DNA of 64,000 bases. Origin: Deinococcus ficus. Lineage in GTDB: Bacteria; Deinococcota; Deinococci; Deinococcales; Deinococcaceae. The stretch is taken from positions 856,001 through 920,000 of the forward strand of contig NZ_CP021081.1 of the NCBI RefSeq assembly GCF_003444775.1. Direction: 5' to 3'. Under the pieces are notes generated by a model. The model was not told the DNA's origin and did no database searches. It was given only the letters and a program-made list of their open reading frames with translations. The translations under genes and the position numbers were made by a program. Below are positions 30,033 through 39,396 of this stretch, piece after piece. The first letter of the stretch is position 1. Every line of letters starts with the position of its first letter.

Positions 30033-31699
30033 CCGCCCCGCCCGCGCCGCCCAGCCTGCTGCGCCTGAAATGGACCGCGCTGTGTCACGCCGCGCAGCGC
30101 GCACCGAAGTGGGGTTTCGTGCTGGTGGGCGCCCTGGCCGCGCTGCTGGTGTGGGCCGAGGTGTACGGCACGTGGCGTGCCCTGACGTTCCTGGGCACCT
30201 TCGGGGACATCGGCACCAACGTCTTTGCGCGGGTGCTGGAGGTGGGCCTGATCACCCTGACCAGCGGCGTGACGTTCAGCGCCACCACCGCCGCCATCCA
30301 GACCCTGTACCTGAGTGACGACCTGAACTTCCTGCTGGCGCAGCCGCTCGCCACCCGCCGCGTGTTCGGGCTGAAGGTCTTCGAGACGTTCCTGAACACC
30401 GCTCTGGTCCCCACCTTCCTGACGCTGCCGCTGATCCTGACCGTCGCTGCGTACTTCCACGCGCCCGCCTGGGCGTACCCGCTGATGCTGGGCACCGTGC
30501 TGCTCAGCTTTTCCGCGCCGGTCGGGCTGGGCGCCCTGCTGGCCGTGCTGCTCATGCGGATCGCGCCGGTCGGCCGGGTGCGGGAGGTGAGCACCGCGCT
30601 GGGCGTGCTGATCAGCGCCGGGCTGGTGTACGCCATCCGCGCCCTGCGGCCCGAGGTGCTCGTGCAGCGCATGCAGGACCCGGAGAGGTTCGAGGAACTC
30701 CTGCGGAATTTCGCCGCCCCCACCAGCCCGCTCCTGCCGCCCGCCTGGGCCGCGCAGGCGCTGTGGCAGGCCGCGCACGGCGCACTCTCCGCCAGCCTGC
30801 TCCCGCTGGCGGGCCTCACGGCGGCGCTGCTGGTGGGCGCCACGCTGCTCGCCACCCGCGCCTACCAGGAAGGCTGGGCGCGGGCGCTGGACAGCAGCCG
30901 GCCCAACCTGGACCCCACCCCGAAACGGGCCGGCTGGACCGAACGCCGCCTCGGCCGCCTGGGACCGGGCGGGATGCTCGCCAGCAAGGACAGCCGCGTC
31001 ACCTTCCGCGACCCCACCCAGTGGAGCCAGCTGCTGGTCGTCGCCGCCCTGGCCGGCGTGTACCTGATCAGCGTGAAGGCCGTGCCCGTCCCCGTGCCGC
31101 AGTTCCGGGGCATCCTGGGCTACATCCAGCTGGCCTTCCAGGGATTCATCATCGCGGGCGTAGCCGTGCGCCTGGCGTTCCCGGCCGTGTCCACCGAGGG
31201 CCGCGCGTACTGGCTGCTGCGCACCGCGCCAGTCAGCCCGCGCCAGATCGTGCTCAGCAAGTTCTGGGGGGCGCTGCCGGTCACGCTGGTGCTGGGGCTG
31301 GTGATGGGCCTCGCCAGCGCCCGCGCCCTGGACCTCGGGCCGGTCCTGCTGCTCCTGAGCGCCCTGGTCAGCGTGAGCAACGCCCTGGTGATCACCGCGC
31401 TGGGCGTGGGCCTGGGCGCCGCCGCCCCCCGCTTCGACGCGGACAACCCCGCCGAGATCGGCGTGAGTGCCGGCGGACTGGCCTTCATGGGCCTGAGCCT
31501 GGCGTACTCGGTGCTGTGCCTGATGCTCCTCGCCCGGCCCGCCGCCGGCAGCGTCCTGCGCCCCGACCTGTTCCCCGGCCTGAGCGCCCTGACCACCCCG
31601 GAGGGCCTGCTGGGCCTGCTGGGCCTGGGACTGGCCACGGCCCTGGGCACCTGGCTCAGCCTGCGCCTCGGCTGGCAGCGGCTGGACGCCCTGGACTGA
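30029..31699 (+). CDS. ABC transporter permease (two-half membrane protein)
   Basis: A 556-residue membrane protein with about ten to twelve hydrophobic segments in two halves separated by a soluble stretch around 285-330. It overlaps the ATP-binding gene. The hydrophobic pattern (LNFLLAQPLATRRVFGLKVFE, YWLLRTAPVSPRQIVLSKFW) is found in ABC-2-like permeases whose cytoplasmic loops carry 'RP/AP-L' motifs for docking on the ATPase. The substrate is unknown. No terminator is obvious immediately after it. Confidence 0.85.
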   Translation: MTAPPAPPSLLRLKWTALCHAAQRAPKWGFVLVGALAALLVWAEVYGTWRALTFLGTFGDIGTNVFARVLEVGLITLTSGVTFSATTAAIQTLYLSDDLNFLLAQPLATRRVFGLKVFETFLNTALVPTFLTLPLILTVAAYFHAPAWAYPLMLGTVLLSFSAPVGLGALLAVLLMRIAPVGRVREVSTALGVLISAGLVYAIRALRPEVLVQRMQDPERFEELLRNFAAPTSPLLPPAWAAQALWQAAHGALSASLLPLAGLTAALLVGATLLATRAYQEGWARALDSSRPNLDPTPKRAGWTERRLGRLGPGGMLASKDSRVTFRDPTQWSQLLVVAALAGVYLISVKAVPVPVPQFRGILGYIQLAFQGFIIAGVAVRLAFPAVSTEGRAYWLLRTAPVSPRQIVLSKFWGALPVTLVLGLVMGLASARALDLGPVLLLLSALVSVSNALVITALGVGLGAAAPRFDADNPAEIGVSAGGLAFMGLSLAYSVLCLMLLARPAAGSVLRPDLFPGLSALTTPEGLLGLLGLGLATALGTWLSLRLGWQRLDALD

Positions 31700-31816
31700 C
31701 CCCCGGGCCCGACCCCCCTTTAACGCCCCTGAAACGCCCCGGGTGGCACCCTGGACGCAGGCCGCCGGACAGCGCCGCGCCCCTGCGCGCCGCCGGCCGC
31801 CCCGGGAGGTTTTTGC

Positions 31817-33457
31817 ATGTTGCACACGATCCGCCAGCGTCCTCTTTTCTCCCTCTCCGCCGCCCTCCTGGGAGCGGCCCTGGCTGCCCAGGCCGGCGCG
31901 CAGGGCACCACCGTGCCCCTCACCACGCCCCTGCGCCTGAACCCGGCCGTGCAGCTGCGCCTGCAGGCCGTGCCCAACTTCGGGGCCGCGCCGATCTTCC
32001 GCACGCTGGACGCCACGGCCAGCACCCGCTTCCTGAACGGCAACACCATCTGGCTGACCGCCCAGGGCCTCCAGGCCAACCAAGCCGCCCGCGCCCAGAC
32101 CCTCAATGCCAACCTGGCCCGGCTGCAACCCCAGGCGGCCCGGCCGCAGGTGCAGGCCGTGCTGCGGGCCGTGCAGGCCCAGGGCCTGCGCGAGCCGCAG
32201 CTGACCGTGCCCACCCGCTCCGGGCCCCTCACCGTGACACTGCTCGGCGCGGACGTCGGCGCCAGCCTCGCCGCCAGCCGCCTCGGCCAGGACTTCGAAC
32301 AGGTCGGCCGCAGCGTGGGGGCCCAGGTGGCCCGCGACCTGAACCTCCCCGCCGACCTGATCGGCCGCGTGGCCCAGGCCGCCCCGCAGCAGCGGCTGAA
32401 CGTCGTCACGCAGATCCAGCCGGACCTGCTGCGCGCCCTGACCCGCCTCGACGTGCGCGCCCTCCAGCCCGAGGGCACCGCCGACGGCCTGGACGCCGCG
32501 CCCAGCGGCTGCGCGGCCAGCGCCAGCGGGCTGTTCACCCGCTACGACTTCCCCATCAAGAAGCACCTGCCCGCCGCGAAAAACCAGGGTGGTCGCGGCA
32601 CCTGCTGGGCGTTCGCGTCCGTCGGCCTGACCGAGACGCTGGTCAGCCGCACCTTCGGACGCAAGGTGGACCTCAGCGAGGAGGACTTCGTCGCCAACTA
32701 CAAACTCCGCTACGGCAGCCCCACCGACGGCGACGGCGCCTGGACCGAGGACGCCCTGACCAAGGGCGCCCAGACGGGCTACCGCTTCGCCTACGAGAAC
32801 GCCTGGCAGTACAACCAGAGCCTGAAACGCACCGCCACCGAAACCCCCGCCAAATCCGGGAAGTTCCTGTACGCCAAGTCCTGCACCGACTACCCCTTCC
32901 AGAACCAGTGCGAGGACTCCGTGTCGCAGGCGGAAACCGGCTGCATCCTCGCCGACGGCAAGACCGTGTGCGGCGCCCAGCTGCCCGCCACCCGCTCCCC
33001 GTACGGCCTGAACACGGGCGCCATGCGCAACTTCCTGGACCCCGAACAGCCCGAGGGCGGCATGGGCTGGGCCGTGCTGGCCGTGGTGACCGGCACGCCC
33101 GTCCTGATGACGCACGACGCCCGCTACCTGACGAACAGCGGCGGCTACGTGGGCGACCTGCCGTACAGCGCCGTGTCGCACGAGGAGGACACCCCCACCG
33201 GCAAGAAGTGGGTGCCGAACACCGACAAGGACGTGCAGAACTGGAACCACGTGGCCCTGCTCGTCGGCTGGATCGGCAACGAACAGCTCGCCAAGGTCAG
33301 CCCCGGCGCGCCGGCCGGCGCGGGCGGCGGGTACTTCATCATGAAGAACTCCTGGAGCTCCTGCTTCGGGGACGGCGGGTACGTGTACCTGCCCTGGAAC
33401 TGGGTGAAGAAGTACGCCGGCGCCCTGACCTTCGGCGCGCAGGTCACCCGCAACTGA
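31817..33457 (+). CDS. Secreted papain-like cysteine protease (C1 family)
   Basis: A 546-residue exported protease. A signal peptide (about 1-29, ending AAQAGAQG) leads to a Gln/Ala-rich region (30-235), probably a propeptide or inhibitor domain. The papain-type domain follows: Gln257 (oxyanion) and Cys263 in KNQGGRGTCWAFAS, His478 in WNHVALLVGW, Asn511 in FIMKNSWS and the closing GDGGYVYLPWNW. Several extra Cys residues (about 356-385) may form disulfides. GGGAGG is about 9 nt before the ATG. It stands alone before a strong terminator. Substrate unknown; it could serve protein recycling after stress. Confidence 0.88.
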   Translation: MLHTIRQRPLFSLSAALLGAALAAQAGAQGTTVPLTTPLRLNPAVQLRLQAVPNFGAAPIFRTLDATASTRFLNGNTIWLTAQGLQANQAARAQTLNANLARLQPQAARPQVQAVLRAVQAQGLREPQLTVPTRSGPLTVTLLGADVGASLAASRLGQDFEQVGRSVGAQVARDLNLPADLIGRVAQAAPQQRLNVVTQIQPDLLRALTRLDVRALQPEGTADGLDAAPSGCAASASGLFTRYDFPIKKHLPAAKNQGGRGTCWAFASVGLTETLVSRTFGRKVDLSEEDFVANYKLRYGSPTDGDGAWTEDALTKGAQTGYRFAYENAWQYNQSLKRTATETPAKSGKFLYAKSCTDYPFQNQCEDSVSQAETGCILADGKTVCGAQLPATRSPYGLNTGAMRNFLDPEQPEGGMGWAVLAVVTGTPVLMTHDARYLTNSGGYVGDLPYSAVSHEEDTPTGKKWVPNTDKDVQNWNHVALLVGWIGNEQLAKVSPGAPAGAGGGYFIMKNSWSSCFGDGGYVYLPWNWVKKYAGALTFGAQVTRN

Positions 33458-33475
33458 CCCACGGCTCGCGGCTTC

Positions 33476-33521
33476 GCGCCGCCCACCCCGGATGCCCCGG
33501 GGGGCGGCGCCTTCTTTTTTG
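33476..33521 (+). terminator. Rho-independent terminator after the protease gene
   Basis: GCGCCGCCC (33476-33484) pairs with GGGCGGCGC (33502-33510), followed by CTTCTTTTTTG. Confidence 0.88.
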
Positions 33522-33586
33522 CCTCCTTTCTGGCCTGCCCCGGCGAATCTCGGGAACGCCAGCGCGCCACGGCTCATACTGGGGGC

Positions 33587-34435
33587 ATGGAAGTCGAAGA
33601 ACGCGAGGCGCACCGCGCAGCCCGTCGCGCCCGCCGCGCTGCACGCCGCCGCAAGGACGTCCCGGGACTGCTGTTCGGCCTGATGATCCCGGTGCTGGTC
33701 GCCGCCCTGATCTTTGACCGGGGCGAACCCGTCCCCGGGATGATGACCCTGGCGCTGGCCGGGTTCACGGCGTTCCTGCTGTGGAACCCTCGCACCGGAA
33801 CGAACCTGCGCAACGTGCTGGGCAACAACGAGGCGCAGGGCGTGGCGTCCATGATCGTGCCGGCCATGTTCCTGAGCGGCATTTTCGGCGGGCCCATCAT
33901 GATGGTGATGGTGCTGATGCTGGCCGCGGTGGGGCTGTTCCTGGCCGGCACGCAGGGCAGCCGCCTGCTCACGCCGGACGCCTTCCCCCCGGCGCCCGCC
34001 CCTTCCCCGCAGCCCGAGGACATTCAGGTCCCGGCGGCCACGCCGGCCCTGCCGGCCACGGCGTCCGGCGAGGTGGTCACGCCCATCGACATCCGCGAAC
34101 TGTGCCGGGGCCTGCCGCCCGCGCTGGCCGGCGAGGTCCTGGCGACCGTGGAGCACCTGGAGGCCGTGGAAGTGCAGGCCACGCGCAGCGGTGACGCGCG
34201 CCTGGGCTTCGATGCCCGCCAGGGCCTGCGGGATTACCTGCCGAACACCGTGAACGCCTGGAAGCAGCAGACCCCGGAGCAGCGGGACCCGCAGGAACTC
34301 GCCCGGGCGCTGGACCAGGTGCGGCGGATTGCCGGAGCGGACCGCCAGAGCAGCGAGCACGCAAGGCAGGCCTGGGAGACGCAGAAGCGGTTCCTGGAGG
34401 ACCGCACCGGGAAGAACCCCCTGGAACTGGAGTAG
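33587..34435 (+). CDS. Hypothetical membrane protein with cytoplasmic tail
   Basis: I do not recognise a family. It has 282 residues. A very Arg-rich start (VEEREAHRAARRARRAARRRK) is followed by three or four membrane segments between about 25 and 125 (LLFGLMIPVLVAALIF, MMTLALAGFTAFLLW, IVPAMFLSGIFGGPIMMVMV). A Pro/Ala linker (128-160) and a helical domain (165-282, with DYLPNTVNAWKQQ) complete it. The helical domain faintly resembles XpaC/TelA-like proteins, which is weak evidence. A CATACT -10-like box lies close before the ATG. A 16-bp terminator follows. Confidence 0.65.
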   Translation: MEVEEREAHRAARRARRAARRRKDVPGLLFGLMIPVLVAALIFDRGEPVPGMMTLALAGFTAFLLWNPRTGTNLRNVLGNNEAQGVASMIVPAMFLSGIFGGPIMMVMVLMLAAVGLFLAGTQGSRLLTPDAFPPAPAPSPQPEDIQVPAATPALPATASGEVVTPIDIRELCRGLPPALAGEVLATVEHLEAVEVQATRSGDARLGFDARQGLRDYLPNTVNAWKQQTPEQRDPQELARALDQVRRIAGADRQSSEHARQAWETQKRFLEDRTGKNPLELE

Positions 34436-34450
34436 GGAAGAGACCTAAAC

Positions 34451-34496
34451 GAAGAGCGGGCCGTCCCCTTTCCGGACGGCCCGCTCTTCATTATTC
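34451..34496. terminator. Strong bidirectional terminator, 16-bp perfect stem
   Basis: GAAGAGCGGGCCGTCC (34451-34466) pairs perfectly with GGACGGCCCGCTCTTC (34474-34489). ATTATTCG follows on the plus strand. It separates two convergent genes. Confidence 0.92.
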
Positions 34497-34499
34497 GTC

Positions 34500-35717
34500 T
34501 CAGTCCTTGACGAGTTCGATGCCGGCCAGTTCATCCACCGGCAGGCCCCAGGTGTTCATGGCGTCGATGAAGGGGTCCGGGTCGAGCTGCTCGACGTTCC
34601 ACACGCCGGGCTGCATCCACTTGCCCTGGAGCATCAGCATGGCGCCGATCATGGCGGGCACGCCGGTGGTGTAGCTCACGCCCTGGGCCTGCACCTCACG
34701 GAAGCACTCGGCGTGGTCCTTGACGTTGTAGATGAAGTGCACCTTCTCCTGCCCGTCCTTGCCGGTGCCCTTGGCCTGCACGCCGATGCAGGTCTGCCCG
34801 GTGTACCCGGCGGCCAGGGATTCGGGGGCGGGCAGCACGGCCTTCAGGAACTCGATCGGGGCGATCTTCTGCCCGCGGAAGTCGATGGGTTCGATGCTGG
34901 TCATGCCGATGCCCTCAAGGACGTTCAGGTGCTTGATGTACGCCTCCCCGAAGGTCATCCAGAAGCGGGCGCGTTTGATGGTCGGGAAGTGCTTGACCAG
35001 GGATTCGAGTTCCTCGTGGTACAGCACGTAGCTCTTGCGGGTGGCGACTTTCGGGTAGTAGATGTCCTGCGCGATCTCCAGCGGCTGGGTTTCGACCCAC
35101 TGGCCGTTTTCCCAGTAGCGGCCGTTGGCGGTGATCTCGCGGATGTTGATTTCCGGGTTGAAGTTCGTGGCGAAGGCCTTGCCGTGGTTGCCGTTGTTGC
35201 AGTCCACGATGTCCAGGTAGTGAATTTCCTGGAAGTGGTGCTTGGCGTGGTACGCGGTGAAGGCCTGCGTGGCGCCAGGGTCGAACCCGCAGCCGAGCAG
35301 CGCCATCAGGCCTTTTTCCCTGAAGCGGTCCTGGTACGCCCACTGCCAGGAGTACTCGAACTTCGCCACGTCCTTGGGTTCGTAGTTGGCGGTGTCCAGG
35401 TAGTGCACGCCGGTTTCCAGGCAGGCGTCCATGATCGTGAGGTCCTGGTAGGGCAGGGCCACGTTGATGACCATGACCGGCCCGAACCCGCGGATCAGTT
35501 CGACCAGTTCAGGTACGTTGTCGGCGTCCACGGTGGCCGTGCTGAAGGTGGTCTTGCTGTCCGGCATGTACTGCTTGATTTCGGCGACGATCTTGTCGGC
35601 CTTGCTGACGGTGCGGGTGGCGATCAGCACGTCCGTGAAGACGCTGTCGTTCTGCGCGCATTTCTTCGCGACGACGTTCGCCACGCCGCCCGCCCCGATG
35701 ATGATGACCTTGCTCAT
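34500..35717 (-). CDS. Saccharopine dehydrogenase-family protein (carboxynorspermidine synthase-like)
   Basis: A 405-residue NAD(P)-dependent reductase. A Rossmann motif KVIIIGAGGVANVVAKKC opens it, followed by PELVELIRGFGPVMVINVALPY and GVHYLDTANYEP. These features and the ending GVPAMIGAMLMLQGKWMQPG are typical of the LYS1/carboxynorspermidine dehydrogenase group, which joins aspartate semialdehyde to a diamine in the alternative spermidine route. A lysine-pathway role cannot be excluded. The decarboxylase partner is not adjacent. The start is ATG 35717, 7 nt after TACACT. It is less Pro-rich and better codon-optimised than its neighbours, suggesting good expression. Confidence 0.85.
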   Translation of the reverse strand: MSKVIIIGAGGVANVVAKKCAQNDSVFTDVLIATRTVSKADKIVAEIKQYMPDSKTTFSTATVDADNVPELVELIRGFGPVMVINVALPYQDLTIMDACLETGVHYLDTANYEPKDVAKFEYSWQWAYQDRFREKGLMALLGCGFDPGATQAFTAYHAKHHFQEIHYLDIVDCNNGNHGKAFATNFNPEINIREITANGRYWENGQWVETQPLEIAQDIYYPKVATRKSYVLYHEELESLVKHFPTIKRARFWMTFGEAYIKHLNVLEGIGMTSIEPIDFRGQKIAPIEFLKAVLPAPESLAAGYTGQTCIGVQAKGTGKDGQEKVHFIYNVKDHAECFREVQAQGVSYTTGVPAMIGAMLMLQGKWMQPGVWNVEQLDPDPFIDAMNTWGLPVDELAGIELVKD

Positions 35718-35784
35718 GACCGGCAGTGTACCGCCCCCCGCCCCGGGCGCCCTGCCCGGGCCGCTCACGCTAGGCTGCGCCGGT

Positions 35785-36123
35785 ATGAGCCTCAAGCCCG
35801 ACCCGAACACGCCGCTGCGCGAGGTCACGCCCGAGATGCGCCGCCGCACCACCCGCACGTTCATCGGCGTGCTGGTGGCGTTCCTGGCGGGGATCGGGGT
35901 GCTGCTGGCCGCCATGTCCTGGCAGGGCCGGGTGGTGCGGGAGTACGGGCAGACCGTGTTGAAGGCCGCGCAGGCCGCCCCTCTGGCCGGCGACCGGCCC
36001 TGCGCGGAGATCGTGGACGACCCGCTGCCCCCGAATGTCCTGACGTGCACCGTGGAAACGGCCGGCGGCCAGCCGACCGTGGTGCTGAACCTGCGCGGCG
36101 ACCGGCAGTACCGGCTGAAGTAG
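35785..36123 (+). CDS. Hypothetical single-span membrane protein
   Basis: I do not recognise it. It has 112 residues: a charged start, one membrane helix (about 25-48, FIGVLVAFLAGIGVLLAAM) and an outer domain with two Cys (PCAEI and LTCTVETAGG) that may form a disulfide, ending in short beta strands (TVVLNLRGDRQYRLK). TAGGCT lies 8 nt before the ATG. It is divergent from the saccharopine-dehydrogenase-like gene, with only about 67 bp between the two starts. Short exported domains like this often bind a ligand; nothing specific can be claimed. Confidence 0.7.
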   Translation: MSLKPDPNTPLREVTPEMRRRTTRTFIGVLVAFLAGIGVLLAAMSWQGRVVREYGQTVLKAAQAAPLAGDRPCAEIVDDPLPPNVLTCTVETAGGQPTVVLNLRGDRQYRLK

Positions 36124-36263
36124 GGAAGCGCCGAGCGGACTGAACCGGGAAAACCTTGAGCTGGCGCTCATGCTCACGCCGGTCACGAACGGCCGGTCTA
36201 GGGTGGGAGGGCCCGTTCCTGTCCCGCCCGCTACTCACTCCCGTTCCCAGGAGGTCCCCCCTC

Positions 36264-38420
36264 ATGACCGACCCCAAGACCCCGGCCCTGACCGACCCCC
36301 AGCCGAACGCCAAACGCCAGGACCTGCAGGCCGACACCGTGAACCCCGGCGGCACCCTGACCGACAACATGGGCCACGCCATCAGCGACGACCAGAACAG
36401 CCTGAAGGCCGGCGCGCTCGGGCCCACGCTGCTGGAAGACCACTTCCTGCGCGAGAAGCTGCATCACTTCGACCACGAGCGCATCCCGGAGCGCGTCGTG
36501 CACGCGCGCGGCAGCGGCGCGCACGGGTATTTCGAGCTCACGCGCTCGCTGGCCGAGTACACCACCGCGCAGGTGCTCACCGAGGTCGGCGCGCAGACGC
36601 CCACCTTCGTGCGCTTCTCCACCGTCGCCGGCTTCCGCGGCAGCCCGGACACCCCGCGCGACATCCGCGGCTTCGCGGTGAAGTTCTACACCCCGCAGGG
36701 CATCTGGGATCTGGTGGGCAACAACGCGCCCGTCTTCTTCATTCAGGACGCCATCAAGTTCCCGGACCTGGTGCACTCGGTCAAACCCGAGCCGCACAAC
36801 GAGATCCCGCAGGCCAGCGCCGCGCACGATACCTTCTGGGACTTCATCTCGCTGACGCCGGAATCGCTGCACACCATCATGTGGGCGATGTCCGACCGGG
36901 CCATCCCGCGCTCCTTCGACACCATGGAGGGCTTCGGCGTGCACACCTTCCGCCTGATCAACGCCGAGGGCAAGGTCACGCTGGTGAAGTACCACTGGAA
37001 GCCCGTGCTGGGCCTGCACTCGCTGGTGTGGGACGAGGCGCAGAAGATCGCCGGGAAGGACCCGGACTACAACCGCCGCCTGATGTGGGACACCATCGAC
37101 GCGGGCGGCACCCTGGAATGGCAGTTCGGGGTGCAGCTGTTCACCGAGGAACAGGCGGCCGGATGGGATTTCGACTTCCGCGACCCCACCAAGATCGTGC
37201 CCGAGGCGCTGGTGCCCGTGGAGATCGTGGGCCGGCTGGTGCTGAACCGCAACCCGGACAACTTCTTCAGCGAGACCGAACAGGTTGCGTTCATGCCCAG
37301 CAACATCGTGCCTGGCATGGACTTCACCGAAGATCCCCTGCTGCAGGGCCGGAACTTCTCGTACCTGGACACCCAGTTCTCCCGTCTGGGTGGCCCCAAC
37401 TGGCAGGAACTGCCCATCAACCGCCCCCTCACGCCCCCGCAGAACAACCAGCGCGACGGGCACATGCGCCGCACCATCAACCCCGGCCGCGTGTCGTACT
37501 ACCCGAACTCGCTGGACACCGGCAGCCCCACCCCCGACCCGCAGGAGGGCTTCCGGAGCCACCCGGTCATGATGTCCGGCGTGAAGGTCCGCGAACGGCC
37601 CGAGAGCTTCAGTGACCACGTGGGGCAGGCGCGGCTGTTCTGGAACAGCCTCACGCCCATCGAACGCGAGCACCTGTGCCGCGCCTTCCAGTTTGAACTC
37701 GCCAACGTCGAGACCCGTCACGTGCGCCTCGCCATGCTGGACCAGATCGAGCGCGTGCACCCGGTCCTGGCCTCGCAGGTCGCCATCGCGCTCGGCGAGC
37801 CGCCCCGCGCCGGGCAGACCGCGAAACCCGGCGGCACCCAGGACTCCGCCGAGGAGATGGCCCTGCTCGCCACCGCGAACGCCGACGTGACCGCCGCCGG
37901 AGGCGTGCAGCACGACCCCGCCCTGAGCCAGCGCGCGCCGAGCGAACACAAGGCCGAACCCACCCCCAGGGGGCGGCTGGTGGCCCTCCTCGCCGGGGAC
38001 GGGGTGGACGCGGCTGCCGTGGAGGCCGTGCAGGCCGCGCTGAAATCGCAGGAGGCCAAGTTCCACGTGGTCGGCCCGCACCTGGGCGACCTGGGCGGCG
38101 CGCAGGCCACCAAGACCTTCTCCACCGCCTCGCCCGTGGTGTACGACGGCGTGTACGCCCTGGGCGGCACGGCGGGCGGGCTGCCGCTGGCCGAGCATCC
38201 GGACGCGCAGATGTTCGTGGCGGAAGCCTACCGGCACTACAAACCGGTCGGCGCGCACGGTCAGGACGGCGGGGCGCTGCTGGATGCCGTGGCCGGCCGC
38301 ACCGCGCCCCTGACCTTCGCGAAAGACGAGGCACTGGGCGTGGTGACCGGAAACCCGGACGCCTTCACGCAGGCCCTCGCCCGGCACCGTTACTGGAACC
38401 GCCTGAGCCCCCAGGCGTAA
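36264..38420 (+). CDS. katE: Heme catalase, large-subunit (HPII/KatE type)
   Basis: A 718-residue heme catalase that dismutates hydrogen peroxide. Catalytic His lies in RVVHARGSGAHGYFE and catalytic Asn in GNNAPVFFIQDAIKFPD; the heme-ligand Tyr lies in FSYLDTQFSRLGGPNW. The C-terminal 150 residues ([20 protein letters not shown]...) form the DJ-1/class I glutamine-amidotransferase-like flavodoxin-fold domain that marks large-subunit clade 2 catalases. AGGAGG lies 9 nt before the ATG, so this gene is not leaderless. Catalase is a main peroxide defence in Deinococcus. Regulation by OxyR or PerR is possible but no site is seen. Confidence 0.96.
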   Translation: MTDPKTPALTDPQPNAKRQDLQADTVNPGGTLTDNMGHAISDDQNSLKAGALGPTLLEDHFLREKLHHFDHERIPERVVHARGSGAHGYFELTRSLAEYTTAQVLTEVGAQTPTFVRFSTVAGFRGSPDTPRDIRGFAVKFYTPQGIWDLVGNNAPVFFIQDAIKFPDLVHSVKPEPHNEIPQASAAHDTFWDFISLTPESLHTIMWAMSDRAIPRSFDTMEGFGVHTFRLINAEGKVTLVKYHWKPVLGLHSLVWDEAQKIAGKDPDYNRRLMWDTIDAGGTLEWQFGVQLFTEEQAAGWDFDFRDPTKIVPEALVPVEIVGRLVLNRNPDNFFSETEQVAFMPSNIVPGMDFTEDPLLQGRNFSYLDTQFSRLGGPNWQELPINRPLTPPQNNQRDGHMRRTINPGRVSYYPNSLDTGSPTPDPQEGFRSHPVMMSGVKVRERPESFSDHVGQARLFWNSLTPIEREHLCRAFQFELANVETRHVRLAMLDQIERVHPVLASQVAIALGEPPRAGQTAKPGGTQDSAEEMALLATANADVTAAGGVQHDPALSQRAPSEHKAEPTPRGRLVALLAGDGVDAAAVEAVQAALKSQEAKFHVVGPHLGDLGGAQATKTFSTASPVVYDGVYALGGTAGGLPLAEHPDAQMFVAEAYRHYKPVGAHGQDGGALLDAVAGRTAPLTFAKDEALGVVTGNPDAFTQALARHRYWNRLSPQA

Positions 38421-38428
38421 TCCGCCGC

Positions 38429-38458
38429 CCGCCCCCGTCCCTGTCTTTGGGGCGGGGG
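38429..38458 (+). terminator. GC-rich hairpin after katE, possible terminator
   Basis: CCCGCCCC (38429-38436) pairs with GGGGCGGG (38450-38457). No T-run follows, so termination would be weak or assisted. Confidence 0.5.
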
Positions 38459-38511
38459 TGTCGTCTGCCGGGGGCTTGTGCCGCTGACACGGCGCGCGGC
38501 ACAGTAGGCGC

Positions 38512-39396
38512 ATGTCACAACCCGTTCGTGCGGCCCGTCCCGCCCTGGCCCTGGCCTCCGCGCTGCTGCTCGCGGGCTGCTCGTCCGGCCCGGCCAGCCC
38601 CAATCCGTTCATCACGGGCCGCACGCTGAACATCGCGCATCAGGGCGGCGAGCAGCTGTGGCCCAGCAACACCATGCTCGCGTACGGCAACGCCGTGAAG
38701 CTGGGCGTGGACATGCTGGAAATGGACATGCACGCCACGCAGGACGGCGCGCTGGTCCTGTCGCACGACGCCACGCTGGACCGCCTGACCGACACGAAAG
38801 GCGCCATCGCCACCCTCACCCTGGAGGACGTCCTGAAGGCCGACGCCGGGTACACCCTGACCCCGCCGGACACCACGGGCTTCCCCTTCCGCGGGCAGGG
38901 CGTGCGGGTCGCGCAGCTGCGCGAGGTGCTCACGGCCTTCCCGAACACGCCCATGATCATCGAGATCAAGCAGGTCAGCCCCAGCATCGCCGCGCCCTTC
39001 TGCAAGCTGCTGCGCGACACGAACATGACCGCCCGCGTGATCGCCGCGAGCTTCAGCGACGCTGCCCTGAACGACTTCCGCCGCACCTGCCCGGAAGTCA
39101 TGACGAGCATGACCGAGTCTGAACTGCGGCCCCTGGTGCTGCTCAGCCAGGTGGGTCTCGCGGGCCTCGCCCCGACGCCCGGGCGGGTCGCGCAGGTGCC
39201 CGTGCGGTCCGGGGGGATCGAGGTGGTCACCCCGGCGTTCCTGCGCGCCATGCACGCGCGCGGCGTGGCCGTGCAGGTCTGGACCATCAACGACGAGGCC
39301 GAGATGCGCCGCCTGATCCGCCTGGGCGTGGACGGCATCATCACCGACCGCCCGGACCTGCTGAGGAAGGTGCTGGCCGAGGAAGGCCCGCGGTGA
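38512..39396 (+). CDS. Glycerophosphodiester phosphodiesterase-like lipoprotein
   Basis: A 294-residue lipoprotein with lipobox LLLAGC (Cys at about residue 24) and a GDPD TIM barrel: EMDMHATQDGALVLSHDATLDRLT is the typical central motif and VQVWTINDEAEMRRLIRLGVDGIITD the ending. The first motif is altered: the family has HRG...PENT, here HQGG...PSNT, so the catalytic Arg and a metal-binding Glu are changed. It may be weakly active or have a different substrate. It lies just upstream of, and overlaps by 4 bp (GTGA), the DinB-like gene. CACAGT lies 6 nt before the ATG. Confidence 0.85.
   Translation: MSQPVRAARPALALASALLLAGCSSGPASPNPFITGRTLNIAHQGGEQLWPSNTMLAYGNAVKLGVDMLEMDMHATQDGALVLSHDATLDRLTDTKGAIATLTLEDVLKADAGYTLTPPDTTGFPFRGQGVRVAQLREVLTAFPNTPMIIEIKQVSPSIAAPFCKLLRDTNMTARVIAASFSDAALNDFRRTCPEVMTSMTESELRPLVLLSQVGLAGLAPTPGRVAQVPVRSGGIEVVTPAFLRAMHARGVAVQVWTINDEAEMRRLIRLGVDGIITDRPDLLRKVLAEEGPR

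Noticed and set aside
29663..34360. 1565-codon minus-strand ORF across several genes
   Set aside because: Opposite a well-supported ABC permease, protease and membrane protein; low-complexity composition typical of third-position GC artefacts.
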